Of a stretch of DNA of 10,985 bases, positions 1 through 6,921 are shown in pieces. A model generated the notes under the pieces. That model was not told where the DNA came from and searched no databases. It saw only the letters and a list, made by a program, of their open reading frames with translations. A program made the position numbers and the translations under genes. The number at the start of each line of letters is the position of its first letter. Position 1 is the first letter of the stretch. Source of the stretch: UBA2160 sp964588665 (GTDB lineage Bacteria > Chloroflexota > Dehalococcoidia > Lucifugimonadales > UBA1123); contig CAZPQQ010000099.1 of NCBI GenBank assembly GCA_964588665.1, positions 1-10,985 of the forward strand, in the 5' to 3' direction.

Positions 1-266
1 AACAACACGGGGCCGTCCGGCCGGTCTCTGGCGATCACATCGTATTTCGGCACTTCCACCGGCAACGTTTCGGCCAGCAACGGCAGCAGCAGAATCTCCT
101 TCTCGACGCCTTGCATAATTTCCGACCGACGCGGAAAACGGAAGATCAGCTCACCGTTCACGTCGAGCACGTACGAGCTCCAACCGTCCGTGACAGGCTG
201 GCACGTCCGTATCTCGATATCCGGCGCGAATCGTTCGATCAGACGGCGACAACGGTCGACGTCCAT
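1..266 (-). CDS. APH-family phosphotransferase, N-terminal part (runs off left edge)
   Basis: Reverse-strand reading from ATG at 266-264 stays open to the window edge, giving 88 codons. The visible protein resembles the N-lobe of the aminoglycoside/choline kinase-like family (PF01636), which transfers ATP phosphate to small hydroxylated molecules. Visible pieces are an amphipathic start (residues 3-13), a Gly-containing turn followed by a beta strand (27-36), the family-typical VNGELIFRFPRR (36-47), and a helix EKEILLLPLL (55-64) whose Glu57 would be the helix-C glutamate. The catalytic HGD and DFG-like motifs lie outside the window. An in-frame ATG at 308 would add 14 residues. I prefer 266 because GGAG lies just upstream and the family usually begins close to this point. 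The gene diverges from the deacylase gene at 401. It could be an antibiotic kinase or a housekeeping small-molecule kinase; the N-lobe alone cannot tell which. Confidence 0.8.
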   Translation of the reverse strand, partial: MDVDRCRRLIERFAPDIEIRTCQPVTDGWSSYVLDVNGELIFRFPRRSEIMQGVEKEILLLPLLAETLPVEVPKYDVIARDRPDGPVL

Positions 267-287
267 CGGCTCCGCCAGACTGCCCTG

Positions 288-296
288 TGATATACT
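288..296 (+). promoter_or_regulatory. Extended -10 promoter element for the deacylase gene
   Basis: TGA followed by TATACT matches an extended -10 box (TGn plus a TATAAT-like hexamer). Transcription would start near 303, leaving a leader of about 98 nt before the ATG at 401. There is no good -35 hexamer at the usual distance, which extended -10 promoters tolerate. The element lies between the two candidate starts (308 and 266) of the divergent phosphotransferase, so it favours the shorter start there. Two other spacers in this window carry the same type of element. Confidence 0.45.
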
Positions 297-400
297 TCGG
301 TCGGTCATCGGGCAGGCACATTTTCCTCGCGATTTCGATGCTCTCGGCAGTCTTTGGCGCCTCGGCGGCATACACCCTATTCGATCCAGGAGAACGGGCA

Positions 401-1981
401 ATGTTCGACCTCATAGTATCAGGCGGAACAGTCCTGGACGGCACGGGCCAGCCGGGATTCCGAGCCGATGTTGGCGTCACCGGCGAGACGATCGAGGCGA
501 TCGGCGACCTGTCGCAGGCCGAGACTCGACGGGTGATTGACGCCACGGGTTTGGCGTTGGCGCCGGGGTTCATCGACAGCCACGCTCACTCCGACGGAGT
601 GCTCCTCCTCGACCCGCAACACGCCAACGGCCTGCGTCAGGGCGTGACCACCGAGATACTGGGACAAGACGGCCTGTCCTACGCTCCCTTGTCAGCGGAC
701 AACTACAAGGTCTACCGCCGCTACCTGTCGGGAATCCTCGGCGAGCCGCCAGACGACCTGGACATGAGCAGCGTCGCCGCGTTCAGATCGCACTATCACA
801 AGAAGGTCGCGATCAACACGGCATACTGCGTCGCCCACGGCGCGGTCAGACTGGAAACGCTTGGATTCCATGACACGCCCTTGATCGGCGATGACCTCGC
901 CAACGCACAACGCCTGATCCGAGAAGGAATCGAGCAGGGGGCTGTCGGATTCGCCACCGGGATGTCGTACCATCCCAACGCCTGGAGCGACACCACGGAG
1001 ATGGTCGAGCTCAACCGCGCCACCGCCGAGGCAGGAGGCGTCTACGTCACACACCTGCGCGACGTGAACACCGACCGTGCGTTCGGCGGCGGGGGCGTCA
1101 ACGAGGCGCTGGAGATCGGACGGCGATCCGGAGTGAAGGTCCACTTCTCCCACTACCGCACCCAGGCCGACAACGCCGGACAGGTGGTTCAGCGCATGGA
1201 GGCCATCGACCGCGCCAAGGCACAGGGCGTCGACTGCTCGCTGGAACTCTACCCATACCCGACAGGCAGCTCGTTCCCGTTGAGCTTCCTGCCCAGCTAC
1301 GCTCACGAGGGCGGCCCAGACGCGATCATGGAGCTGCTCAAGGACCCGGTCGAGCGGTCGCGCATGACCGAGCACCTGGAATCGAATCCCGCCCGCCGGC
1401 TCGACGAATCCGTGTTCACGTACATGGGCGTCAACAAGCATCTCGAAGGCATGAGCCTGCCCGACGTCGCACGCGACCGGGGCAAATCTCTGACCGAAAC
1501 TCTGCTCGACCTTCTGGCCGAGGAAGACGGCCAGATCTGCTACCGGGGCGCGCCGCCCGACAGCGTTCGCGTCTGGCAGCAGGTCAGCCGCGACTGCGTG
1601 GAGTTCCTGTCCAGGCCGGACTTCATGGTCGGCAGCGATTCCATCCCCCTCGGCTCGATGCCACACCCCCGGGCGTACGGCTGCTTCCCTCGGTTCTTAG
1701 GCAGGCTTCGGCGTCATCACCCGATCATCAGCCTGGAGCAGATGGTGCAGCGCATGACCGACAACCCGGCGCGCCGGTTCGGTCTTACGAAGCGTGGCCG
1801 AATCGAAACAGGGCACTTCGCCGACATCGTCGTCTTCGACCCGGACCACGTCATCGACAACGCCACGTACGACGATCCGATCCAGTTCCCGACAGGAATC
1901 CCGTTCGTCGTCGTAAACGGGCAGGTTGCGGTCGACGACGAACGGTGCACCGGCGTTCTCGCCGGACAGGCCGTGCCCTAA
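401..1981 (+). CDS. N-acyl-D-amino-acid deacylase family amidohydrolase
   Basis: A 526-residue metal-dependent amidohydrolase of the D-aminoacylase family, which removes the acyl group from N-acyl-D-amino acids. The start is fixed by AGGAG at 388-392, 8 nt before ATG 401, and by the family-typical opening MFDLIVSGGTVLDGTG. The N-terminal beta domain is followed by the TIM-barrel metal motif GFIDSHAHSD (His61, His63). Further family blocks are GVTTEILGQDG (81-91), GFATGMSYHPNAWSDTTEM, GGVYVTHLRD, VHFSHYR, SDSIPLGSMPHPRAYGCFPR and NPARRFGL near the C-terminus. Classical D-aminoacylases have a zinc-ligand Cys in a G-N-C motif; here that place reads G-Q-D (88-90), so this is a divergent subfamily with possibly different substrates (dihydroorotase-like or N-acyl-D-Glu-type activities are alternatives). 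No signal peptide is needed. A longer reading from GTG 287 is unlikely. The permease gene follows 73 bp downstream on the same strand. Confidence 0.88.
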   Translation: MFDLIVSGGTVLDGTGQPGFRADVGVTGETIEAIGDLSQAETRRVIDATGLALAPGFIDSHAHSDGVLLLDPQHANGLRQGVTTEILGQDGLSYAPLSADNYKVYRRYLSGILGEPPDDLDMSSVAAFRSHYHKKVAINTAYCVAHGAVRLETLGFHDTPLIGDDLANAQRLIREGIEQGAVGFATGMSYHPNAWSDTTEMVELNRATAEAGGVYVTHLRDVNTDRAFGGGGVNEALEIGRRSGVKVHFSHYRTQADNAGQVVQRMEAIDRAKAQGVDCSLELYPYPTGSSFPLSFLPSYAHEGGPDAIMELLKDPVERSRMTEHLESNPARRLDESVFTYMGVNKHLEGMSLPDVARDRGKSLTETLLDLLAEEDGQICYRGAPPDSVRVWQQVSRDCVEFLSRPDFMVGSDSIPLGSMPHPRAYGCFPRFLGRLRRHHPIISLEQMVQRMTDNPARRFGLTKRGRIETGHFADIVVFDPDHVIDNATYDDPIQFPTGIPFVVVNGQVAVDDERCTGVLAGQAVP

Positions 1982-2054
1982 CGGCATCGAAGCGACGCGG
2001 ACACATCCAACATTCACACCGGAGTCCGCAAGCCCGCGAGCCGGTCACTGATTG

Positions 2055-2795
2055 ATGCCCTCACTTACCGAAGCCGTCGTCGCCGCGATCATGGTGTTCG
2101 TCGGCTCCACTGTCCTGGGCACGGTTGGGTTCGGAATGGGCCTCAGCACGTCGCCGGTGCTCCTCCTCGTCTTCGATCCACAGACCGTTGTCGTAGTGAT
2201 CAACACCGTCTCGATCACCTTGTTCGTGCTGGTGATCGCGAAGAACCGCACGCATCTGCACGTGCGCGAGATCACACCCATCAGCATCGCCGGCCTCGCC
2301 GGGGTCCCCGTCGCCGTCTACGTCTTGGGCGCCGTGAGCGCCGGGGTGTTGCGGGTCGGCATCACGGTGCTGATTCTGGCCCTGACAGCGCTGACTGCGA
2401 CCAATTTCCGCGGGCGGCTGCCAGCGGGTGGATTCCTGGGCCTCGCAGTAGGATTCATCGTTTCGGTGCTGATCAACACGACGGGGATCGGCGGACCGAT
2501 CATCGTGCTGTACGCCCTGTCGAGAGGTTGGACGCGGAACGAGGTGCGAGCTTCGCTGGCCCTGTATTTCCTGGTAATCGAGGGCGCCGGAGTAACGGGC
2601 TACATCGTGTCCGGGCTGTTGACGCAAGAACGGGCAATGCTTGTGCTGATCGCCTTGGCGCCGCTGGTGCTGGGCTTCTGGCTGGCCACGCACCTAGTTG
2701 GACGGATGAACGAAATCGTGTTCCGCCGGGCGGTGCTGTCAGTCATCACTGTTGCGAGTGTCGTGGTTTTGGCTCGCGAGTTGGCGACGCTGTAG
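2055..2795 (+). CDS. TauE/SafE family sulfite/organic-anion permease
   Basis: A 246-residue, very hydrophobic protein matching the TauE/SafE family (PF01925) in size and pattern. These are inner-membrane carriers implicated in moving sulfite, sulfonates or small organic acids, often outwards. About eight membrane segments can be seen, roughly at 5-34, 40-58, 72-94, 98-116, 128-154, 161-188, 193-216 and 221-241. The glycine-rich first helix (FVGSTVLGTVGFGMGL) and the mid-protein VLINTTGIGGPIIVLY are family hallmarks, one in each half of the internal duplication. The start could be TTG 2052 or ATG 2055; neither has a strong Shine-Dalgarno sequence, and I chose the ATG. It lies 73 bp after the deacylase gene with no clear terminator between them, so read-through from that gene is likely. 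The substrate cannot be determined from the sequence. Confidence 0.87.
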   Translation: MPSLTEAVVAAIMVFVGSTVLGTVGFGMGLSTSPVLLLVFDPQTVVVVINTVSITLFVLVIAKNRTHLHVREITPISIAGLAGVPVAVYVLGAVSAGVLRVGITVLILALTALTATNFRGRLPAGGFLGLAVGFIVSVLINTTGIGGPIIVLYALSRGWTRNEVRASLALYFLVIEGAGVTGYIVSGLLTQERAMLVLIALAPLVLGFWLATHLVGRMNEIVFRRAVLSVITVASVVVLARELATL

Positions 2796-2868
2796 CGTTC
2801 TGCCTTCGGGGAACTTGTTGAGCCCCCTCGAAACTTGTTTGTCCCACCCACCCGCCCTCGAATCTCTT

Positions 2869-2885
2869 ATGGGGGACGCCCCCAT
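2869..2885. repeat. Perfect 7-bp hairpin
   Basis: ATGGGGG (2869-2875) and CCCCCAT (2879-2885) pair perfectly around an ACG loop. There is no following T run on either strand, so a classical intrinsic terminator is not supported. It lies about 75 bp after the permease stop codon and could stall or protect the transcript end, or be part of a repeat element. Confidence 0.55.
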
Positions 2886-2892
2886 GCCCCCG

Positions 2893-2917
2893 GGCAATGG
2901 GACGCTGTCCCCTTGCC
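2893..2917. repeat. Imperfect 10-bp hairpin next to the first
   Basis: GGCAA-T-GGGAC pairs with GTCCC-C-TTGCC around a GCT loop: ten base pairs with one T/C mismatch. It starts 8 nt after the preceding hairpin, so the pair forms a compact double hairpin between the permease gene and the next promoter. No T tract follows it. A REP-like intergenic element or a transcript-end stabiliser is plausible. Confidence 0.55.
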
Positions 2918-3025
2918 AATCCCCTGGGCTCGTCCGTACAGAATTGAATCCAAGCATCGACGCCGGGCATGCGCCAACCGAAGTTTCTTGGATACGTCCA
3001 GTCCGACCGGCTGCGCCGCCCGGTC

Positions 3026-3054
3026 TTGTAACGCGTCATGACGCCGCCTACAAT
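3026..3054 (+). promoter_or_regulatory. Sigma-70-type promoter of the enolase-family/Eis operon
   Basis: TTGTAA (3026-3031) and TACAAT (3049-3054) are separated by 17 bp, the ideal spacing, and match the consensus at 4 of 6 and 5 of 6 positions. Transcription would begin near 3061, leaving a short leader of about 24 nt that contains AGGAG (3075-3079) ahead of ATG 3085. This is the best promoter in the window. Confidence 0.7.
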
Positions 3055-3084
3055 ATTCCCCGACATCGTCGCGAAGGAGAAAAC

Positions 3085-4224
3085 ATGAAGATCACCAAAG
3101 TCGAAGCGATCGGCGTCAGTCGTTATCTTTTTGCCAAGGTCCACACCGATGAGGGCATCACCGGTCTCGGCGAATCCGGCGCCTGGGGTTTTCTGGAGGC
3201 GTCGAAGTCTGCCATCGAAACGCTTGGGCGCTATCTGATCGGCAGGGATCCGCTGCTGATCGAGCACCATTGGCAGTACATGAACCGCTTCAGCCATTTC
3301 AGAGGCTCAGCGATCATGGGCGCCCTCAGCGCTCTGGACGTCGCGCTCTGGGACATCGCCGGCAAGAATTTCGGCGTTCCGGTTTACCAGTTGCTCGGGG
3401 GCAAGACCAGGGACAAGGCCCGGGTGTACTACCACGTATTCGGCGACACCAGAGAGACGCTGATTCAAGGAGTCAAAGACGCCAAAGAGCAGGGCTTCAC
3501 GGCCGTGGGTCATCTGACTCCGTTCCTGGACGAGGCGCGGGACAAGCCTTACTTCAAGACGCACGCTGCCAAGATGTCGGATGCCATCGACACCGTCGGC
3601 GCTTACAGGGAGGCCGTGGGCAACGACGTGGACCTTTGCATCGAAATCCACCGTCGTCTCACGCCGGCCGAAGCCATCGTCCTGGCTCGCGGCATCGAGC
3701 AGTACAACCCGTTCTTTTACGAGGACCCGATCCTGCCCGACAACTTTGACGCGATGGGCTTGGTTGCCCAACATATCTCGATTCCGATTGCCACCGGCGA
3801 GCGTCTGCACACGATCCACGAGTTCGACATGCTGCTAAAACGCGGCGCAGTCCAATACGTTCGACCCGACGTATGCCTTGTTGGCGGGATAACCGGCGCG
3901 AAGAAGATCGCGGCGCTGGCCGAAGCCAACTACGTCGGCGTCGTGCCTCACAATCCGCTGAGCCCGGTCAGCACCGCGGCCTGCCTTCAGATCGCAGCGT
4001 GCATCCCGAACTTCGCGCTCCAGGAGTATCCAATCGGCGAGCAAGAAGCGCCGAAGAGCGAGATCGTCAAGTCGGCGATCCACCAGGAAAACGGCTACCT
4101 CATCGTCCCGGACGCTCCGGGCATCGGCATCGAGCTGATGGACGACGCGGCCGAGAAACACCCGTTCACACCGCGCGTCGTCAACACTCGACTCAACGAA
4201 GACGGCTCAGTGATGGATCAGTAG
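3085..4224 (+). CDS. Mandelate racemase/enolase superfamily protein (sugar-acid dehydratase-like)
   Basis: A 379-residue enolase-superfamily enzyme. The family uses a Mg-bound enolate to dehydrate or epimerise carboxylic acids such as sugar acids. The start is set by AGGAG 6 nt upstream of ATG 3085 and by the typical opening MKITKVEAI. The capping domain (1-125, with TDEGITGLGES and ALWDIAGKNFGVPVYQLLGG) precedes the barrel. Metal ligands are visible as Glu187 (IEIHRR), Glu213 (FYEDPI) and Glu239 (IATGERL). His189 and His289 (VVPHNPLSP) and Glu314 (LQEYP) are the likely acid/base residues. The layout resembles galactonate/mannonate dehydratases (GalD/ManD-like), but the first ligand is Glu rather than Asp and the following loop is not GalD-like, so I give no substrate. 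It is transcribed from the promoter at 3026, and the first acetyltransferase gene starts 4 bp after its stop. An upstream frame extension to 2752 is rejected. Confidence 0.9.
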   Translation: MKITKVEAIGVSRYLFAKVHTDEGITGLGESGAWGFLEASKSAIETLGRYLIGRDPLLIEHHWQYMNRFSHFRGSAIMGALSALDVALWDIAGKNFGVPVYQLLGGKTRDKARVYYHVFGDTRETLIQGVKDAKEQGFTAVGHLTPFLDEARDKPYFKTHAAKMSDAIDTVGAYREAVGNDVDLCIEIHRRLTPAEAIVLARGIEQYNPFFYEDPILPDNFDAMGLVAQHISIPIATGERLHTIHEFDMLLKRGAVQYVRPDVCLVGGITGAKKIAALAEANYVGVVPHNPLSPVSTAACLQIAACIPNFALQEYPIGEQEAPKSEIVKSAIHQENGYLIVPDAPGIGIELMDDAAEKHPFTPRVVNTRLNEDGSVMDQ

Positions 4225-4228
4225 ATTC

Positions 4229-5440
4229 ATGACAAACGCCCATGGCGGACTGGAAATATGCCCGCCGCCAGAGGACGAGTTCAATTCGTGGGTTCGCACG
4301 TCCATGCGGGGATTCGGCGCGCACAGCTCGGCTGCCTCGGAGACGTACTTCCGAGGACTGATCGAGCCCGACCGCGCCATCGCCGCCTATGCCGACGGGA
4401 GCCTTGTCGGAACTGCGACCGCCGGGTCGTTGGACCTCACGATTCCCGGCGGCGAGCTTCCCATGCCGATGGTGGACGCCGTCGCGGTTGAACCGACGCA
4501 CCGGAGGCGAGGCGTCCTCAGCGCGATGATGGCGAACCAGATGGCCGACTTCCGCGATCGCGGCGAGAGCATCGCAGGGCTGAGCGCGTCCGAGAGCCTG
4601 ATCTACGCCCGCTTCGGATATGGCATCGCGACCTGGTGCGAAAACTGGACGATGCCTCGAGTCCACGCCGATCTGTCCAACACGCCCGCGACCTCTGGCA
4701 GGTTGCGATTCGTCGGACCCGAAGACGTCGGCGAGCTCTGGCCCAGCATCTACGAGCTTGTCCGGCCACATCGAGTGGGCTTGGTCCGCTTTCCTGAACA
4801 ATGGTCGCCCACCTTCGCGACCGACCCGGAGACGTGGCGTCACGGCGCCAGCGCTTTCTTCCACGTGGTGTACGAAGGCGCGTCGGGCAGCGAAGGTTTC
4901 GTCACGTACCGCATCCGTGACAACTCGCAGGTGTTGGCAGTAATGCTACTGGGCGCGACCCCGGAGGCTGAACTCGCGCTGTGGCGATTCTGCTTCGGCG
5001 TCGACCTGATGGAATCGACGTTTGCTCCGAACCGACCGACGGACGACCAGCTCCCCTGGATGCTGAAAGACCCGCGCCGGCTCGAGCGGTCAGTGCGCGA
5101 TCGCCTCTGGCTCCGTCTGGTGGACGTCCGCGCGGCATTGACGGCGCGCGGCTACGCGTCCGAATGCGGCGTGGTGCTCGAAGTGCATGACTCCTTCTGC
5201 CCGTGGAACGAAGGTCGGTACGTGCTCGAAACCGGGCCCGACGGCGCGGCCTGCGGTCCGACAACCCGCTCGCCTGACCTGGAGCTGTCCGTCTCGGAAC
5301 TGGCGTCTGTGTACCTGGGCGGGACGACTTTGGCGACGCTACAGCGCGCCGGGCGAGTCGAAGAGCATCGCGGCGGTGCGCTAAGGGAGTTGGACCGGGC
5401 GTTGGCCACTGAACGCCAGCCTTGGACCATCGAATTCTAG
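4229..5440 (+). CDS. Eis-like GNAT N-acetyltransferase, copy 1 of 4
   Basis: A 403-residue protein with the length and layout of the Eis family (GNAT domain, second GNAT-like domain, C-terminal SCP2-type domain). Such enzymes transfer acetyl from acetyl-CoA to amines; mycobacterial Eis acetylates aminoglycosides and lysine side chains. The acetyl-CoA loop is VAVEPTHRRRGVL (85-97). Tyr126 in IYARFGYG falls at the same number as the catalytic Tyr126 of M. tuberculosis Eis. The protein ends in WTIEF, and Eis uses the carboxylate of its terminal Phe402 as general base. The SCP2 part (about 291-403) holds FCPWNEGRYVLETGPDG and YLGGTTLATLQRAGRV. ATG 4229 is 4 bp after the enolase-family stop and lacks a good Shine-Dalgarno sequence, so it is probably translationally coupled. 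It most resembles copy 4 around Tyr126 (GIATWCENWTMPR). The substrate is unknown. Confidence 0.9.
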   Translation: MTNAHGGLEICPPPEDEFNSWVRTSMRGFGAHSSAASETYFRGLIEPDRAIAAYADGSLVGTATAGSLDLTIPGGELPMPMVDAVAVEPTHRRRGVLSAMMANQMADFRDRGESIAGLSASESLIYARFGYGIATWCENWTMPRVHADLSNTPATSGRLRFVGPEDVGELWPSIYELVRPHRVGLVRFPEQWSPTFATDPETWRHGASAFFHVVYEGASGSEGFVTYRIRDNSQVLAVMLLGATPEAELALWRFCFGVDLMESTFAPNRPTDDQLPWMLKDPRRLERSVRDRLWLRLVDVRAALTARGYASECGVVLEVHDSFCPWNEGRYVLETGPDGAACGPTTRSPDLELSVSELASVYLGGTTLATLQRAGRVEEHRGGALRELDRALATERQPWTIEF

Positions 5441-5492
5441 CCGGCGGCGTTGGCCGTCAGGTGGACGGGCGCGTTTCGACAAGCGTGCGCGT

Positions 5493-5522
5493 TTGCCAAT
5501 CTCCTGATTTCTCATTTGTAAC
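5493..5522 (+). promoter_or_regulatory. Possible weak promoter upstream of Eis-like copy 2
   Basis: TTGCCA (5493-5498) and TGTAAC (5517-5522) are 18 bp apart. The -35 is good (5 of 6) and the -10 poor (4 of 6). It would give a leader of about 57 nt. It is the only candidate in the 145-bp spacer between copies 1 and 2. Read-through from the promoter at 3026 is an equally good explanation for expression of copy 2. Confidence 0.22.
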
Positions 5523-5585
5523 GCTGGCGGCGGGTTTTCCGCTTCGATCACAACGCCGGACGGCGACAGTTGAAAGCGCGATCGA

Positions 5586-6797
5586 TTGAGTCAATCCCGA
5601 GGCGACGTACAGATACGGACCATCACGGAGGATGAGTTCTCCGAGTGGCAGCACGCCACCGCCATCGGGTTCGGCGAGCACTCAACGGATGCCAGACGGG
5701 TCCAGATCCGGGGCACAACCGAGATCGATCGGACCATCGGCGCGTTCAGCGGCGGCCGGATCGTGGGAACCACGAACACCCACTCGTTCGAGATTACCGT
5801 GCCCGGCGGCGCCGCGCCGATGGCCTACTTGGATTGGGTGGCGGTCCTCCCAACACATCGCAGGCAGGGCATCCTGAGCAAGATGATGGAGCGGCACTTT
5901 AGCGATGTCCGTGAACGCGGAGAAGTCTTCGCCGGGCTCACGTCGTCGGAGAGCGCCATCTACGAACGGTTCGGTTACGGCATCGCTTCGTGGGGCGAGG
6001 ACTGGACGATACGCCGTGAGCGCGCTAGCCTGGCCGATACGCCCTCGCGCAACGGCAGGACCCGGTTCGTCGAGCCGGCCGAAGCCCGCGCGATTTTGCC
6101 TCGAATCTATGATCGTGTCCGACAGCGACGCGCTGGCATGTTCAGCTACGACACCGGTTGGTGGGACGCATTCGCGTCCGACCCGATGCACTGGCGCTTG
6201 GGCGCCAGTGCCCTATTCCACGTGGTCTACGAGGGCGACGGCGGTCCGGACGGACTGGTTTCGTATCGTATTCGGCGCGGGTCCGAAGTCGTCATCGTAC
6301 TGCTTTTGGGCGCGACATCTGAAGCGGCGAGCGAGCTGTGGCGATATTGCTTCGGCATCGACCTGATGACTTCGACGTTCGCGCCGAATCGCCCGGTCGA
6401 CGACCCGTTGCCATGGATGTTGACGGACCCGCGGAGGCTGGAACGGTCAGTTCGCGACCAACTTTGGTTGCGCCTGATTGACGTCCCGTTGGCCCTTTCA
6501 GCACGCAGCTACGCCTCTGATTGCAGCGTCGTGCTCGATGTCCGGGATTCGTTCTGCCCGTGGAACGAAGGGCGATACGTGCTCGAAACCGGACCCGACG
6601 GCGCCGTCTGCAAGCCGTCCAACCGCTCGCCCGACCTGGCTTTGTCAGTCTCGGAGCTTGCTTCGGCATACCTGGGTGGAACGACGCTTGCCACGCTCCA
6701 ACGAGCCGGACGCATCGACGAACATCGCGTGGGCGCACTCCGTACGCTGGACAGAGCGTTGGCCACTGACCGGCCGCCCTGGACCGTCGAGTTCTAA
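5586..6797 (+). CDS. Eis-like GNAT N-acetyltransferase, copy 2 of 4 (TTG start)
   Basis: A second 403-residue Eis-like acetyltransferase, same domain order as copy 1. The start is a TTG. It is preferred because it gives exactly the same length as copies 1 and 4 and places seven residues before the conserved V-Q-I strand, as in the other three. The upstream GAAAG is only a weak Shine-Dalgarno sequence, so expression may be low. Conserved landmarks are LPTHRRQGIL (the third Arg of the loop is Gln94 here), Tyr126 in IYERFGYG, FCPWNEGRYVLETGPDG, YLGGTTLATLQRAGRI and a terminal WTVEF. It is the most divergent member in the N-terminal half: the segment after Tyr126 reads GIASWGEDWTIRR, where copies 1 and 4 have ATWCENWTMPR. 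The C-terminal half stays close to the others. This suggests the acceptor pocket has diverged while the scaffold was kept. Confidence 0.88.
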   Translation: MSQSRGDVQIRTITEDEFSEWQHATAIGFGEHSTDARRVQIRGTTEIDRTIGAFSGGRIVGTTNTHSFEITVPGGAAPMAYLDWVAVLPTHRRQGILSKMMERHFSDVRERGEVFAGLTSSESAIYERFGYGIASWGEDWTIRRERASLADTPSRNGRTRFVEPAEARAILPRIYDRVRQRRAGMFSYDTGWWDAFASDPMHWRLGASALFHVVYEGDGGPDGLVSYRIRRGSEVVIVLLLGATSEAASELWRYCFGIDLMTSTFAPNRPVDDPLPWMLTDPRRLERSVRDQLWLRLIDVPLALSARSYASDCSVVLDVRDSFCPWNEGRYVLETGPDGAVCKPSNRSPDLALSVSELASAYLGGTTLATLQRAGRIDEHRVGALRTLDRALATDRPPWTVEF

Positions 6798-6810
6798 CCG
6801 ATGTGTCCCG

Positions 6811-6819
6811 TGCTAGCAT
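6811..6819 (+). promoter_or_regulatory. Extended -10 promoter element before Eis-like copy 3
   Basis: TGC plus TAGCAT forms an extended -10 box 13 bp after the stop of copy 2. Transcription would start near 6826, giving a leader of about 96 nt that contains a small hairpin (GGTTG/CAACC, 6847-6859). There is no recognisable -35 at 17 bp. It implies that copy 3 had its own transcription start rather than relying only on read-through. Confidence 0.4.
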
Positions 6820-6921
6820 TGTACGATCGACAGGCTCCCGATTCTCGGTTGATTCAACCAAACTGCCGGCCAGTCGTCTATCGGCAACTGCCCAGGTGAG
6901 TCACAAAAGGCGAAGGGCAAT

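Larger units (their letters stand above)
2796..3025. other. Non-coding spacer, C/G-run rich, with two hairpins
   Basis: No credible gene lies here. The forward frame that runs through it into the enolase-family gene has a low-complexity Pro-rich translation, and that gene has its own promoter and ribosome-binding site further on. The segment is rich in G5/C5 runs, contains two imperfect copies of an ACTTGTT word (near 2813 and 2833), and holds the hairpins listed separately. It may be a dispersed intergenic repeat. Confidence 0.5.

Noticed and set aside
287..400. Upstream extension of the deacylase from GTG 287, or from an internal ATG that would give a signal-like hydrophobic stretch
   Set aside because: ATG 401 has an AGGAG at proper spacing and the protein then starts exactly like the family; the extension also overlaps the proposed promoter at 288-296.
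692..1666. Long reverse-strand open frame inside the deacylase gene
   Set aside because: It is entirely antisense to a clear D-aminoacylase-family gene and its translation shows no recognisable domain; high GC commonly opens such frames.
1997..2029. GCGGAC/GTCCGC inverted repeat between the deacylase and permease genes as a terminator
   Set aside because: A 6-bp stem with a 21-nt loop and no T run is too weak; the two genes are more likely co-transcribed.
2752..3084. Upstream extension of the enolase-superfamily gene into the permease gene
   Set aside because: The extension is low-complexity, crosses two hairpins and a near-ideal promoter, and the ATG at 3085 has a strong ribosome-binding site and a family-typical N-terminus.
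5457..5681. Small reverse-strand frame in the spacer before Eis-like copy 2
   Set aside because: It overlaps the start of copy 2, lacks a good ribosome-binding site and has no recognisable motif.
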